Source of the DNA: Mycoplasmopsis pulmonis
GTDB lineage: Bacteria > Bacillota_I > Bacilli_A > Mycoplasmatales > Metamycoplasmataceae
Reading direction: 5' to 3'
DNA length: 64,000 bases
Assembly: GCF_900660575.1 (NCBI RefSeq)
Contig: NZ_LR215008.1
Coordinates: 868,001-932,000 of the forward strand
In this document: in pieces, positions 20,401 to 33,134 of the stretch
Layout: each line of letters starts with the position of its first letter
Position numbering within the stretch: position 1 is the first letter of the stretch
Made by a program: the position numbers and the translations under genes
Notes under the pieces: generated by a model
What the model saw: the letters and a program-made list of their open reading frames with translations, nothing else
What the model was told of the DNA's origin: nothing
Database searches by the model: none

Positions 20401-22052
20401 AAAAACAGATCCATATTTACTAAAACTTTTAGAGTTTATAAAAGCTGTTCCCGTTTTTGCAACTAATTTAGCGTTTTTTTCAATTTTTACCAAAGAAGAT
20501 TCATCTTTAAAACTAGTTCCAAGACCATTTAAATTAATGCTTTGACTTGAGGGCTCAGCTATTTCAAAAGTCAAGGCTCCTTTTTGAACAATAAACATTG
20601 TAAAGCTTTTTGATGAATCTTTTCTTGTAATGGTTACATTAGATTTTGCAAAAATAGTTATGTTTTTATCTACAACAATACTTTTGTCTAATTTTAAATT
20701 TTTATTTAGAAAGATTTTTTGTCCATCTTGAGCATTTGAAATTGCATCTTGAAGAGTTGGATAAGCAATTTCTACACCTTCTTTTTCAACATAAATTTCT
20801 GGTTTTAACTCATTAATTAGTCCCATTTTTGCTTTGCTTAACTCTAGATTTTCAGGAGCTTCAGGAAAATATCTACTTAAAATATGATTAATTAATTGAG
20901 TAATTTTTGCACTTTGATCTTTTGAAAAAAGTAATCCTTTAGCTTTGCTTTTAAGTTCACGTGATTTAATAAAAGCAGCAACTTTATCTACAATTTCTCC
21001 AGTTTTAATAATTTCATTTTTTTCTAAATATTGCTTATGCAAGGCTTGAATTTCAACCAAAGCATCTAATTTTTCTAAAAAATACTTATATATTTCATTT
21101 TCAAAATTATTACTAAATCATTTTTTATCTTTTAAATTTGATTCATTATTTTTTTTAATATATTCATCATTAGTTAAAAAGATTTTATTTGTTTGATAAG
21201 TATCTTTGATGGTTGAAGCCATTTTAAATAGATCTTTAATTTTTTCAATATATTGCTCAAATGAAAAATCAGCAAAAGTTTTATCTAAAGTTATCTCATC
21301 AACTTTTTTATCATAATTTATTTTTGATTCTTTAAGTTTTGAAACTATTTCTTTGAAATAAAATTCAAAACTACCATCTTTGACAGCCTCTTGTTTATTA
21401 AAAGACAAAACATTTTTAAGTTCTTTTTCTTCCTTGTTTGAATTATTCGGTTTATCTAGATCTTGTTGAGTATTTTCGCTTTCTAAAATATTTTGAGTTT
21501 GTAAATTGGCAGAGTGTTCCTCTTTGTTATTTAGAGTTTGCAATTTCTTTGATTGTTCATTTTTAATATTTGAGATATTTGATTTTTGTGAGTTTTTAAG
21601 ATGATCTTGGCTTGTATCTAAATTTTGTGATTTTGCTGATGGCTTGTCTTTAGTATTTTTGGTATTTTTAGCTTCTAAAATGCGAAAGTTTTTTTCTTCA
21701 TTATTTACACTAGTTCCAACTTGTGATTCTGCTAACTCTTTGCTTTTGGTATTTTTTGCATCTTGAGTTTGTAGACCACTAGATTGTTCTTGCCTAGTAG
21801 CTGTCTTAGTTGATTTTTGTAATCCTAATGCTTCTTTGTTTGTGGTATTTGAATTACCTAAAGTTTTTGCGTTATTCTTTAGTTCATTTGCAACTTTAGA
21901 ATTTTCATTGCTAAAGTTAGTTTGATTTGATAATTGCCTCTTGCTTTTTGTATTTGTTATATCAATGCCCGTGCATGAAACAAGAACTGCAAGAGTTAAA
22001 ACAATCCCTGAAAACATTAATACACTTAATGTAATTTTTTTATTTTTTTCAT
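17413..22052 (-). CDS. Giant beta-helix surface lipoprotein, frameshifted in a poly-A tract of the signal peptide
   Basis: About 1,546 residues if read from ATG 22052 with a one-base correction; without it the frame is open only from ATG 22017. With one added A it starts MKKNKKITLSVLMFSGIV and ends the signal at the lipobox LVSC, nearly identical to the lipoprotein at 15121-17154. Then: a Lys/Asn/Gln-rich stalk (15-200), helical region (200-400), first right-handed beta-helix-like module (about 405-740; repeats like GSVVIEGAKI..NVSESGG), helical spacer (740-975), second homologous beta-helix module (975-1205), a helical part, and a Gly/Ala-rich hydrophobic C-terminus with three or four membrane helices (1390-1534). 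About twenty TGA codons are Trp. Probably a surface adhesin or enzyme; no catalytic motif is recognised. Paralogue lies just upstream. Confidence 0.8.
22043..22049 (-). repeat. Poly-A slippage tract (A7 on the coding strand)
   Basis: Seven A residues directly after the ATG (22052-22050) of the giant lipoprotein gene. The related lipoprotein at 17154 has eight A residues at the same place and is in frame. Addition of one A restores MKKNKK and the complete lipoprotein signal. Candidate phase-variation switch. Confidence 0.6.
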
Positions 22053-22539
22053 ATTTTTCCTTTTATATCCATTTATTAAATAAGTCTCATATAAATTTTA
22101 TTATTTTATTTTTAAAAGTAAAAATAAAAGATTGAACTTTGTTTATCGAAACCTGACAAAAATAGAGCATTTAAACGAATCATGAAACAATACATTTTCT
22201 TCAACATATTATTAATATAAAATTCTTTAAAAAAATTAAAAAACACACTTTTCAAATATATGTAATTTAAAAATTAAATTTGATTTTGAAAAGTGAAATT
22301 GATACAAAAAAATTGACCTCGCTTTTAAGTCAATTTTTGTTGTTTGAATTAAAACACAAGTCCATTTAAGAACGAAACACCTGTAATGATAAGGTCAGCT
22401 GCTGCAACTAAAATGGAAATTAAAGGATTACTTCATGAAGTAGCTGCAGCTCCAAGTTGCAATACAAGTTTAACACTTTGGAAGGCTTTGACAACTGCTA
22501 GAATTTTTCAAAACATTGCTGTTGCACCCCCTACAGCTG

Positions 22540-25515
22540 TTATAGCTGCTCGTCCTTTGTTTGCCAAGTCTGAATAGGTAATATTTTTAATTTTATCTCA
22601 GTCTTTACTATTAAATATTGACTTCTAATAACTCCTCCTTGAATAAACAATGTTGTTGCGGTTATTGCACTACCAATTGCACTAGGAATAAATGCAGGTC
22701 CTACAAAAAATGAAGCAACACCAAAACCAATTGCCATTGCAGTTGCAGTTCCTACAAAAATAAAGCTTTTTTCACTCATCAATCATAGACTATTTGCAAA
22801 TGATTCTAAGGTTTTTGTTTTTCGATCGATTACTTCAAATTCATCTGCACCAATTATTTCGATAGGAGGATGTTTAAGGAATTGTTTTACTAAAAATGGA
22901 CTATAAAAGCTAGTACTTATTTTTTTCATGAAAGCTCCAAGACCAGCTTCATCTTTATTTGTAACATGCTTAGTTATTTCATTTTTATTAAAAATCATTA
23001 AATTTTTAAGAGTTGTAAATGAATCTTTATTAATTATTTTAAATTTAGATTCTAAATGGGCAGCTTCTAAAATGACTGCTTTTGAATTTTGATCATCAAT
23101 GAAACTAAAATGATCAAAGATTTTTGTTGAAAGATCCAATGATTTTTCAGGATTTAGTTTTAATACTTCTTTACTATGAGTAAAATCTCTAATAATTACA
23201 TTTACAATAGGTGCATCTTTGATAAAATGATTTTTTAAATCATCATGAACTTCAAGAGATGAATTATTTGATAAAATGATGTGTTTTACAAACTCTCGAC
23301 CAAGGTATGTATCTTTGAATAAGTGAAGCTTTCCATTTTTAAACATTTGAACTGCGTTTCTGTCTAAAGAGAAATTAGCTTCAAGAGATGCATTAAGTCA
23401 AGTTTCATCATTTGATCAAATTAACCCATTACCCTCTGTTTGGTTATAGATGATTTTTCCACCCATTAATTTCAATTTACCAACATGGTTATAAATAATT
23501 GCAGCATCACTTTTAGCTCTATTATTTGCAATGATTCCATCTAAGAACTCAAATTCTCCATCTTCATTTCTTAAAACAGAAGCGCTTTGTGAATAGTTAT
23601 TTGCGATTTTAGCTCCATCAATGAGAATTTTTCCTGAATTTAAAAAGAGAGCAAAATGCGAAGCTGAAGAGTAAGCATTGACAAAACTAATACCTTTTTT
23701 AGCAGTCAATTTTGCCCCTTGACTTACACTAACTAAAGCTGAATTTTTAACGTCAACTCCTAGTCCATTGATTGCTAAAGAGTGTTTTGCGGGATTTGAA
23801 ATTTCTAAAGTTAATTCTCCTCCTTGAAGCACTTCCAAAATGGCAAAAGAATGACTTGGATATTTTCTTGTAATGTTTACATTTTTAAAAGTAGTGAAGC
23901 TAATTTTTTTATTAATTCTTAAAGAGTTTTCAATTTCAACATTTTCATTGACAATGATTGTCTCGTTTTCTTGAGCTTCATCAATTGCAGCTTGTAAAGA
24001 AATATATTCTTTATAGTCATCGCCTTTTTTGATGAAAATACCTTCTTTGTCATAAGCTTTTTGCCCTTGATTTGACTCAGATCAATTTTTAGGCTTTCCA
24101 AAAGCTTCGCTTAAATCAACGCCTTTGTCGTTCATTCTAGATGAAAGCATACTCTCTCCAGAATAAACAACATTTATTGATTCTGTTTCAGTTAAAAAAT
24201 CCAAAATTTGATCTTTAAATCTAAACTCATCAGTCAAGTAACCTTTGTTATATTGTCGATTTTCATATAAGTACCCATGGATTTTTGTTCAAATTTTTGT
24301 TACTTCTTCATTACTAAAATATTCATGAACAGGATTAACCGAATGTGTATCTTTAGGTTTTTGTAAAATCATTCCATCTTCAATGAATTGAGAATAAGCA
24401 ATATCAAATAAATATGGAAATTCCATACCAATTAATGAATTAATTGATCTAAATTGATTTTCTAAATTAGAATTATTTTTAAAAGCTTTTCAAAATGAAT
24501 GATGTTTAGGTAGTGCTCTTGCAAGTTGAGTGAAGATTAATTTCTTAACAACTAAAGTTGGTTTGAAGAAATGATTCACTTCATCTTTGATAACTTTTTC
24601 AGTACCTTCAAAATTACCTGATTTAATAACTTCATCATGTTTTTGTTTCAATATTTTATAAAAATCTACAAATAGTTTTGTATCCGGTCACAATTTAAAG
24701 AAATTCTCTTTGTTATTTCAAACTAGAGGAACATGTTTGAAATCATTAAGATTTTTAACACTAAAAATTTTAAAAATTGTTGATTTTAATTCATGGTAAC
24801 TTTCTAAAGAAATAAGATCTCTAGGAATTACATATCTTGAATCAGTAGGAAGATCAACTAAAACTTCAATTCTTTGTTCAGAAGCTTCTTTTTTTAATTT
24901 TTCTAAAGAACCAGCTAAGTGCATTGTTGAGTCATTTTTTAAGAAAATTCCTGAAGAACCATAAGGATTAATTAGAGTATTTGAAATTTGGATTTTTGAA
25001 TTGTCCATTTCAAAAAGAATATTTTTAACCGATGCATTAGCTTTAATACTTCCGCTTTCAAGACTAGTCTTAGAATTAGGGTTTTCTACATTAATTAAAG
25101 AAGAGCCAAAACTTTTATTCAACTCAATTAATCCACCAGAAATAGTTAAATTTCCTTGGTTATAAATAATTCCTTTGTTTCCAGTTGAAATATTGTTTCT
25201 AATTTCTCCATCTTTAAAAGTTAAAGAAAATTCACTATGATTTTTAATTACTCCTCCAGATTCAGAGACATTATCTAAAATTTGAGCTCCCTCAATTACA
25301 ACACTTCCATAATTGTCTAAAACAGACACACTATTTCCTATAGCATTTGAGTTTACAAATTTGGTTCCGGTCTTTGCAATTAATTGAGCATCTTTTTCAA
25401 TTTTGACTAAAGAAGCCTCACCTTCAAAACTAGTTCCAAGACCATTTAAACTAATGCTTTGAGTTTTTACATCATCTACTTCAAAAGTCAAAGTTCCTTT
25501 TTTAATAACAAACAT
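22540..25515 (-). pseudogene. Truncated tandem copy of the giant beta-helix lipoprotein
   Basis: About 991 codons open, closely similar to residues 474 to about 1440 of the neighbouring giant lipoprotein (for example TMHLAGSLEK, EQRIEVLVDLPT, FGVxxFFVGPAFIPSAIGSA). The 5' part (signal peptide, stalk, start of the first beta-helix module) is missing: the frame begins at MFVIKKGTLTF, 11 bases from the terminator of the upstream MATE gene, with no ribosome-binding site or room for a promoter. Near the 3' end, 10 bases (ctaattgata in the intact copy at about 17678-17687) are missing at about 22617, so the frame shifts and stops at 22540; the lost C-terminal coding text continues in another frame down to 22349. 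A silent duplicate, possibly a recombination donor. Confidence 0.8.
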
Positions 25516-25526
25516 TATTAGTTTAC

Positions 25527-25567
25527 AAAAAATGCCACATCTAAGTTGTTAAAATGTGGCATTTTTT
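25527..25567. terminator. Strong bidirectional terminator after the MATE gene
   Basis: Perfect 14-base inverted repeat AAAAAATGCCACAT (25527-25540) and ATGTGGCATTTTTT (25554-25567). It lies 11 bases downstream of the MATE stop on the minus strand and 11 bases before the truncated lipoprotein copy, so it should isolate that copy from read-through. Confidence 0.82.
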
Positions 25568-25578
25568 TATTTTTTGCT

Positions 25579-27075
25579 TTAAGGATTGGTTGATTTTTGT
25601 TCAACTTTTGTAATGTCATGAGCTCAATGCATTTTGTAATAAAAAGTCTCTACAAAAATAACTTTTGTAATATCACTCATAAAAAATATTACATAAGCTT
25701 GTCATAATTCTAAGTTAGTTTTAGGAATAATTATGTAAACAAGCACTATTAATCAAATAATCTGGATAAAATTTCCACTAAAGTTTAAAAGCCCTGAGAA
25801 ATTAGATCTTTTTCCACTTCCTAGAACTCTGATGCTAGTTACAAATCAAACTCAAATTGGATTAAAAAGTAAAACAGGAAGCATTGTAAGTTGAAGTTGC
25901 TTTAGAAAAATATCTCTAGCTTCTATTGCTTGGGCTTGTCCATGATTTTCTAGAACTTTGTCATAAACACCTTTGGCAAAAAAGTTTAAATAGGGAATAG
26001 CAATAAGAAGAAAAACTAAGATAAAAGATGAAATTCAAGTTAGTGTAAAATGAAAGCCTTTTAATTCATTTGCATTAGCTCGGGCTTTTTCTAAATTTCC
26101 TTGACCTAGCTCTCGTGAAACAAAGATAGAAACATTAGTTTCAACAACATTAAAAAGCCCTAAAAAGATTCCAGTAATTGAGCCAGTTAAACCAAGTATT
26201 GAATAAGCTGCTATTTCATATTCGGGCTTGCCTATTGTTCCTTGAGGATAGCCAATGTTTCAAAAAACCTGTCTCATAGTAACTAAAACAATTCCACCAC
26301 CAACTAAAAATCCAGCTGCAAATCTTCTTAGAAAAAGTTTTACAACATGCATGTTATTTGTAAATAAACTAAAAAGCGGAATATGTAAATATTTATTAGT
26401 TTTTTGAATAATAATAAAATTAGAAATTAAAGCTGAAAGTCTTGCCAAAATAGTAGCATAAGCCGCTCCATCAACATCCATTTTTAGTCCGTACATAAAT
26501 ATGGCATTAAAAACAATATTAACTATTAAAGTAGCAACTGATGAGTACATTTGATATTTTCCAAAGCCTGCTTCTCTAAGAGTGTTTCCTGAGATAAAAG
26601 TTGTAGCAAGAAGAAGTCAAGAAAGTGTAAGTGGGCGAATATAACTAATTCCTTTTTGGATAATTTCTTCGCCATTTTGAAGATTAGTTCTATAAAAAAC
26701 GCGAATAAACCAATCAGGTGAGATCAAAACTCAAATGCTAATTGGAATTACAATTATGTAATTAAAAATAAACCTTAGCTTTAAAACATTCTTGACATTA
26801 GCAAAGTCTTTTTTTCCATAATACTGGCCAAAAATTGTCACAGACATATAAGCTACTCCCAAAAAAGCTGAAAAAATAAAGCCAGTCCAAGTGTTGGCAA
26901 TACCAAGAGCTGCTATTCCCCCATTAATGTGAGTTACCATGAAATTATCAATAAAGTTGTTTAAAGAAAAAAGCAAAGATGCAAAAATAACTGGAATTGA
27001 ATATTTCCAGTAGAGTTTAAATTTTGCTTTGTTTTCAGGAAAATGAGCTTTAAAAAAACTTGTCATAGACGCCAT
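25579..27075 (-). CDS. MATE family efflux transporter
   Basis: 498 residues, twelve membrane segments. Cation-coupled exporter of the multidrug and toxin extrusion family (NorM/DinF type). Family blocks seen: YSIPVIFASLLFSLNNFIDN at residues 24-43 with the Asn/Asp pair of the first helix, GIANTWTGFIFSAFLGV near 60-76, and the symmetrical block GLFNVVETNVSIFVSRELGQGNLEKAR in the second half (residues about 305-330). Start ATG 27075 (MASMTSFFK). Several TGA codons are Trp. It precedes the strong terminator at 25527-25567 and follows gyrB by about 60 bases, so could be read from the gyrB promoter. Substrate is not predictable. Confidence 0.88.
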
Positions 27076-27136
27076 AATTATTCTATATTATCAATATTTT
27101 GCTTTTTTTGGGCAATTATTAAAATAATAGTCCAAA

Positions 27137-29121
<1,985 letters not shown>

Positions 29122-29176
29122 CACATTTTTGATCCATTTTGTGCCCTTAAAATCACTCTTGACAACTAAATTAGTT

Positions 29177-29182
29177 TATAAT
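29177..29182 (+). promoter_or_regulatory. -10 box of the kinase-like gene, probably leaderless
   Basis: Exact TATAAT ending 9 bases before ATG 29192, which puts the transcription start within about 2 bases of the start codon; there is no ribosome-binding site. TTGACA occurs upstream (29159-29164), but the 12-base spacer is too short for a normal promoter. Confidence 0.5.
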
Positions 29183-29191
29183 TGCAAAATC

Positions 29192-29929
29192 ATGGAAAAA
29201 GTAGAAATTAAAGTTGGAATGACCAATAAATCTTATCGACAAGGCAATGTATTTTGGCAAGAAAAAGTCTTTGCACATTTTAACCACAAAATTGATTATT
29301 CAATTTTAAAAATTTTTGATTTTGTTCCTAAATTACTTTCTAATGATCAACACACAATCTCTTGAGAATTTATTGAAGGAAAAAACTTTGAAGCTAGTGA
29401 TGAAAATTTAAGAAAAATAGCAAAAATCATTAAAACTTTGCACAATTCTAAACTTAAATTTCCTAAGTCAAATCACTCACAAAGAGTTAAATTTTATCAA
29501 CAGATATTAAGAGATAAAAACATTAAAATAGAAGCCATTGATAAGCACTATAGAAGAATATTAACAATACTTAAAAATTCAAAACATGACATGCCACTTC
29601 ACAATGATTTGTGACCATTTAACATGATTGACAAGGAAGGTAAAATTTTTCTAATTGATTGAGAATATGCATCAATGGGAGATAAGCATTTTGACCTTGC
29701 ATATTTTATTGAAAGTGCAAAACTTGATGATCGCCAAGAAAGTGTTTTTTTAGATGAATATGATGACTATGATTATGAATATGTTATTCAACAGAAAATC
29801 TTGGTTAATTACTTAATTATTTTATGAGTCAATGCTCAAGAAACAAAACACTTTGATGATGCTCCTTTTGCTCATAAAATAGAAACTTTGATTGAAGATT
29901 TAAAAAATTTTAAAAAGACAATTAAATAA
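29192..29929 (+). CDS. APH/choline kinase-like phosphotransferase
   Basis: 245 residues, cytosolic kinase-fold enzyme. Catalytic loop MPLHNDLWPFNMI (HxDxxxxN) near residues 140-152 and the metal motif FLIDWEYASMGD (DWE, like the IDFEYAS of choline kinases) near 160-171 are intact. This is the layout of LicA/choline or ethanolamine kinases and thiamine kinases. The DWEYA text and short length favour a LicA-like choline kinase, which would make phosphocholine for membrane lipids or surface decoration, but no neighbour confirms it. N-terminal lobe is short (VGMTNKSYRQG as nucleotide loop). Start ATG 29192 appears leaderless. Several TGA codons are Trp. Confidence 0.72.
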
Positions 29930-30630
29930 AATAATGTAAAATTTTATTTACTAAAGTTTTTCAAATATACTAAAAATAAACTTTGAAAAACAATCTTTAA
30001 GAAGGTAAAAAGACATGTACACAAAATAAGAATTTTAAATTTTTAAATTACTAAAACATATTAGTAAAGTTTTAAAAATTTTTTATATTCTTTTTTTGCC
30101 AATAAATTAAATTAATAATTTAAAAAAATAATGCACTTACAAAACTAAGTGACTTTTAAAGTTGGTTGTTTATGTCTAAATCTAAAAAAAGCATTTTTTG
30201 CTTTTTGTTTAAGTTAATTATTAAAGATAAAAAATCTTTTCTTAATAGTGCTGTATTTTTGTTGATTAAAAATGCATTTAATGTAATTTCACTTTTTTGA
30301 TTTTATCAAACCATAAATATTTTACTAATTGTAAATAAAGAAATTCAAGAAATAATTTTGATGATATTTTTGACTATATTATTTTTTGCATTAAATATTT
30401 TTGTTGAAAAATTCTGACAAATATCAATTAACAAAAATATCTATTTTTTCAGAGAATCACTTCAAAGATTTTTTATAAATGATTTTAAAGAATTTTATTA
30501 TGAAAAATACTATAAAAACAGTAAAGTTGAAAACATTTATCTATTCAATGAAATACCCAATAATATATCAATTTTCTTTTGCCATGTTTTTCACTTATTT
30601 CTTGACTCATTAATAAAAATAATATCTCTT

Positions 30631-31918
30631 TAAACTAGGACAAAAAAAGTGACTATTTAAAAAACACTTAGAACATCTCAGCTTTGTTGAGGTGTTTTTC
30701 ATTCTAAGATTGATTGTAATCTTTCATTATTGTATCAGTCAATATAATTTTGAATAATTTCTTGCAATTCTTTGAATGATAATTTTGAAATTTTTAGATC
30801 ATTTAAGCACTCACTTTTGATATTTGAAAAGAAATATTCTGCTTCTCGATTATCAAGTGAATTTGCGATTCTACTCATTGAAATTATCCCATTGTTTTCT
30901 TTAATAATTTCACTATACTGATTTGATGAATATTGACTTCCATGATCTGAGTGAATTATTCACTCTTTATCAAATTTGATTTTAGAAATATGATCTAAAA
31001 CTAACTTAACATCATTTCTTTTACTTAGATTTCAATTAATTATTTTCTTGCTTTGATGATGAATTGCAATCGATAAATAAACATGATTGTTAATTGCATC
31101 TTTGGGGCTTGGAATATAAGTTACATCAGTGGCAACTATGTTGTTAAATTTGCCATTGTAGTCTCTTTGAATTAGATTTTGATATTTAGTATTAAGATTT
31201 TTAATTTCATTTTTTCTTTTTGCTCTTCTAATTTTGCAAAAAAGATTTAATTTAAGCAAAATTCTACCTATTTTTCGATAGTTTATATACCTTTTATATT
31301 TATTTTGAATATAAATTTCTAATCTTTTTCTACCAAATATACCTTTGTTTTCATGAAATGATTTTCTAATAATTTCTTCAATTTCTTGATCTTTTTTCGG
31401 CTCTGCAAGTTTAGGTTTTTTTCAAGAATAATATGTTGATTTTGAAAAGAGAAATTCTTTTCATGAAATTTTAGTTAATATTTTTTCTTTATCTTTATGT
31501 TCTTTAATTTTTTTTCGAATTTCTTTTTCACTAATGTCATCAAAAATTATTCTATAAATTTTAACAATCTCTTCTAATTCTTCTCTTGTATATTCATTAA
31601 CTTCTTTTCTTTTTGGTGGTCTACCGTTATTTTTTTTGTTAGCTGTAGATTTGCCAGTTTGTGAAATTAAAGATTGTTCATCTTTTTGAAAAGCAGAATA
31701 TTTTTTGAAAAATCAAGATTTTACATATGTATTTTTTCAATCTTTACCAATATTTTTGTTTACTAAAAATATATATTTTTTTATATTAATTTTTCCATCA
31801 TAAAATTCTTCATATAATGAAAATCATTTCTTTCATTGTTCTGGTTTTAGTTGTTTCATAAACACTCCTATTTAAAGTATATTTTAAAAAGTGTTTTTTA
31901 TTTTTTTGTCCCAGTTTA
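30631..31918 (-). mobile_element. IS3-family insertion sequence, intact copy 2
   Basis: 1,288-bp element in reverse orientation, equal in length to copy 1 (5528-6815) and identical in every stretch I compared. Ends are TAAACTAGGACAAAAAAA at 30631 and its partner GTCCCAGTTTA at 31918. Flanked by a perfect 3-base duplication CTT (30628-30630 and 31919-31921), which proves transposition into the ABC transporter gene and fixes the element's ends. Confidence 0.93.
30657..31859 (-). CDS. IS3-family transposase (single ORF, DDE)
   Basis: 400 residues, the same protein as at 5587-6789: helix-turn-helix N-terminus, then the DD(35)E core (Asp245, Asp305, Glu341). Start ATG 31859 with TAGGAGTG upstream. 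Both copies keep full frames, so both are probably still active and the element has moved recently. Confidence 0.92.
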
Positions 31919-33134
31919 CTTTTTGTTCTTGTTTTTATTTTGAATTGAAGTGTTGGAATTATTGTTTTATTCTTAGCTTTGATTATATATTTTGTCTTCA
32001 AAAAAATATTTCAAAAAAATATTTCATTAACAGAACAAAAAATCATAATAAAACAAAAATTTAATCAAAAACTCTTATCTTCATTAAATAGCTTTAAAGC
32101 TTTTTATTTTTTAGATAAAACTAATACATGAATTCAAAAAAACAAAGAGTTATTTTTAACCAATAAAATTTCAACACAAAAACTTGATACAAAACAAAAT
32201 CTTATTATTTGGGTTTATGTTTTTGGTATTGTAATTTTTGAAATGATTCCTTTTGCAATATTAATAGTTTATTTCTTAAATGATTTTTTCAATGTTGATA
32301 TTGGAATTTTAATTACAATTCCAATTATTGTAAAAAGTATATTTTTTGAAATTGTTGAAATATATCGTTCAGAACCTAGTTTTAAATTTGCAATTGATAA
32401 TTTTAAAAGCATAAACATACTCAACAAAAATGAGTACAAAGATGAAAAAATTATAAAAGAATTTGAGATTTTAGAAATTGAAAATTTGCAATTTAAACAT
32501 TTAAAAAATTTAAAAAAAATAAATCAAAAAATTTACAAAAATCAAAAAATTTTAATAGTGGGGAAATCAGGTATAGGTAAAAGTACAATTGTAAAAAGTT
32601 TGTTAAGTATAAACCAAGATTATGAAGGAAAAATATTATTTAATAATCAAAAACTGTCAGTAAATCAAAATATAAAAATAATAAATTTCATTGATAACAA
32701 TTCATTTATTTTCAACTCTTCATTAAAAAATAATTTAACTCTTTTTAATGAAAAAATTACCAATGAAAAGATCACAAAAAGTTTAGAACTAGTTGAATTA
32801 AAAGATAAGCTTCACAATTTAGAAGATGGCGTAAATGAAATGTCTTTAAGTGAAGGAGAAAAACAAAAAATTGCTCTTGCAAGGTTTTTCTTAAATAGAA
32901 AAGATTTTTTAATTTTAGATGAGGCTTTTTCAAGCATTGATAAAAAATCAACAAATTTGATTAGAAAAAAATTGTTAACAGATAAGGATCTAACATTAAT
33001 TGAAATTTCACATAATGTTGATCCTAGTGAATATTCAAAATACGATGAGGTAATAGATTTAGATGCAACTACTTTGAGAAAATAAAAAACTTTTTATAAT
33101 AAATTTATTTTTAATTTTTTTATCATCTTCAGGA

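Larger units (their letters stand above)
30172..33085 (+). pseudogene. ABC exporter half-transporter, split by IS copy 2
   Basis: If the IS at 30631-31918 and one copy of its CTT duplication are removed, the two parts join in frame to give a 540-residue protein: 459 bases from ATG 30172 to 30630, then 31922-33085. N-terminal part has about four or five hydrophobic membrane segments (type IV exporter fold), the C-terminal half is the ATPase: Walker A GKSGIGKST, signature MSLSEGEKQ (Glu instead of the usual Gly), Walker B DFLILDEAFSSID and the H-loop EISHNVD. As it stands the insertion destroys the membrane domain, so the product is broken. Very AT-rich text. A second half-transporter follows, so the pair probably formed a heterodimer; the substrate is unknown. 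Confidence 0.85.

Noticed and set aside
23919-24101. 60-codon frame starting MESLKIDLSQIKG on the minus strand
   Set aside because: It lies out of frame inside the truncated lipoprotein copy, whose own frame is similar to the intact paralogue here.
29159-29182. TTGACA plus TATAAT as a consensus promoter
   Set aside because: Spacer is 12 bases, too short for sigma-70-type recognition; only the -10 box was kept.
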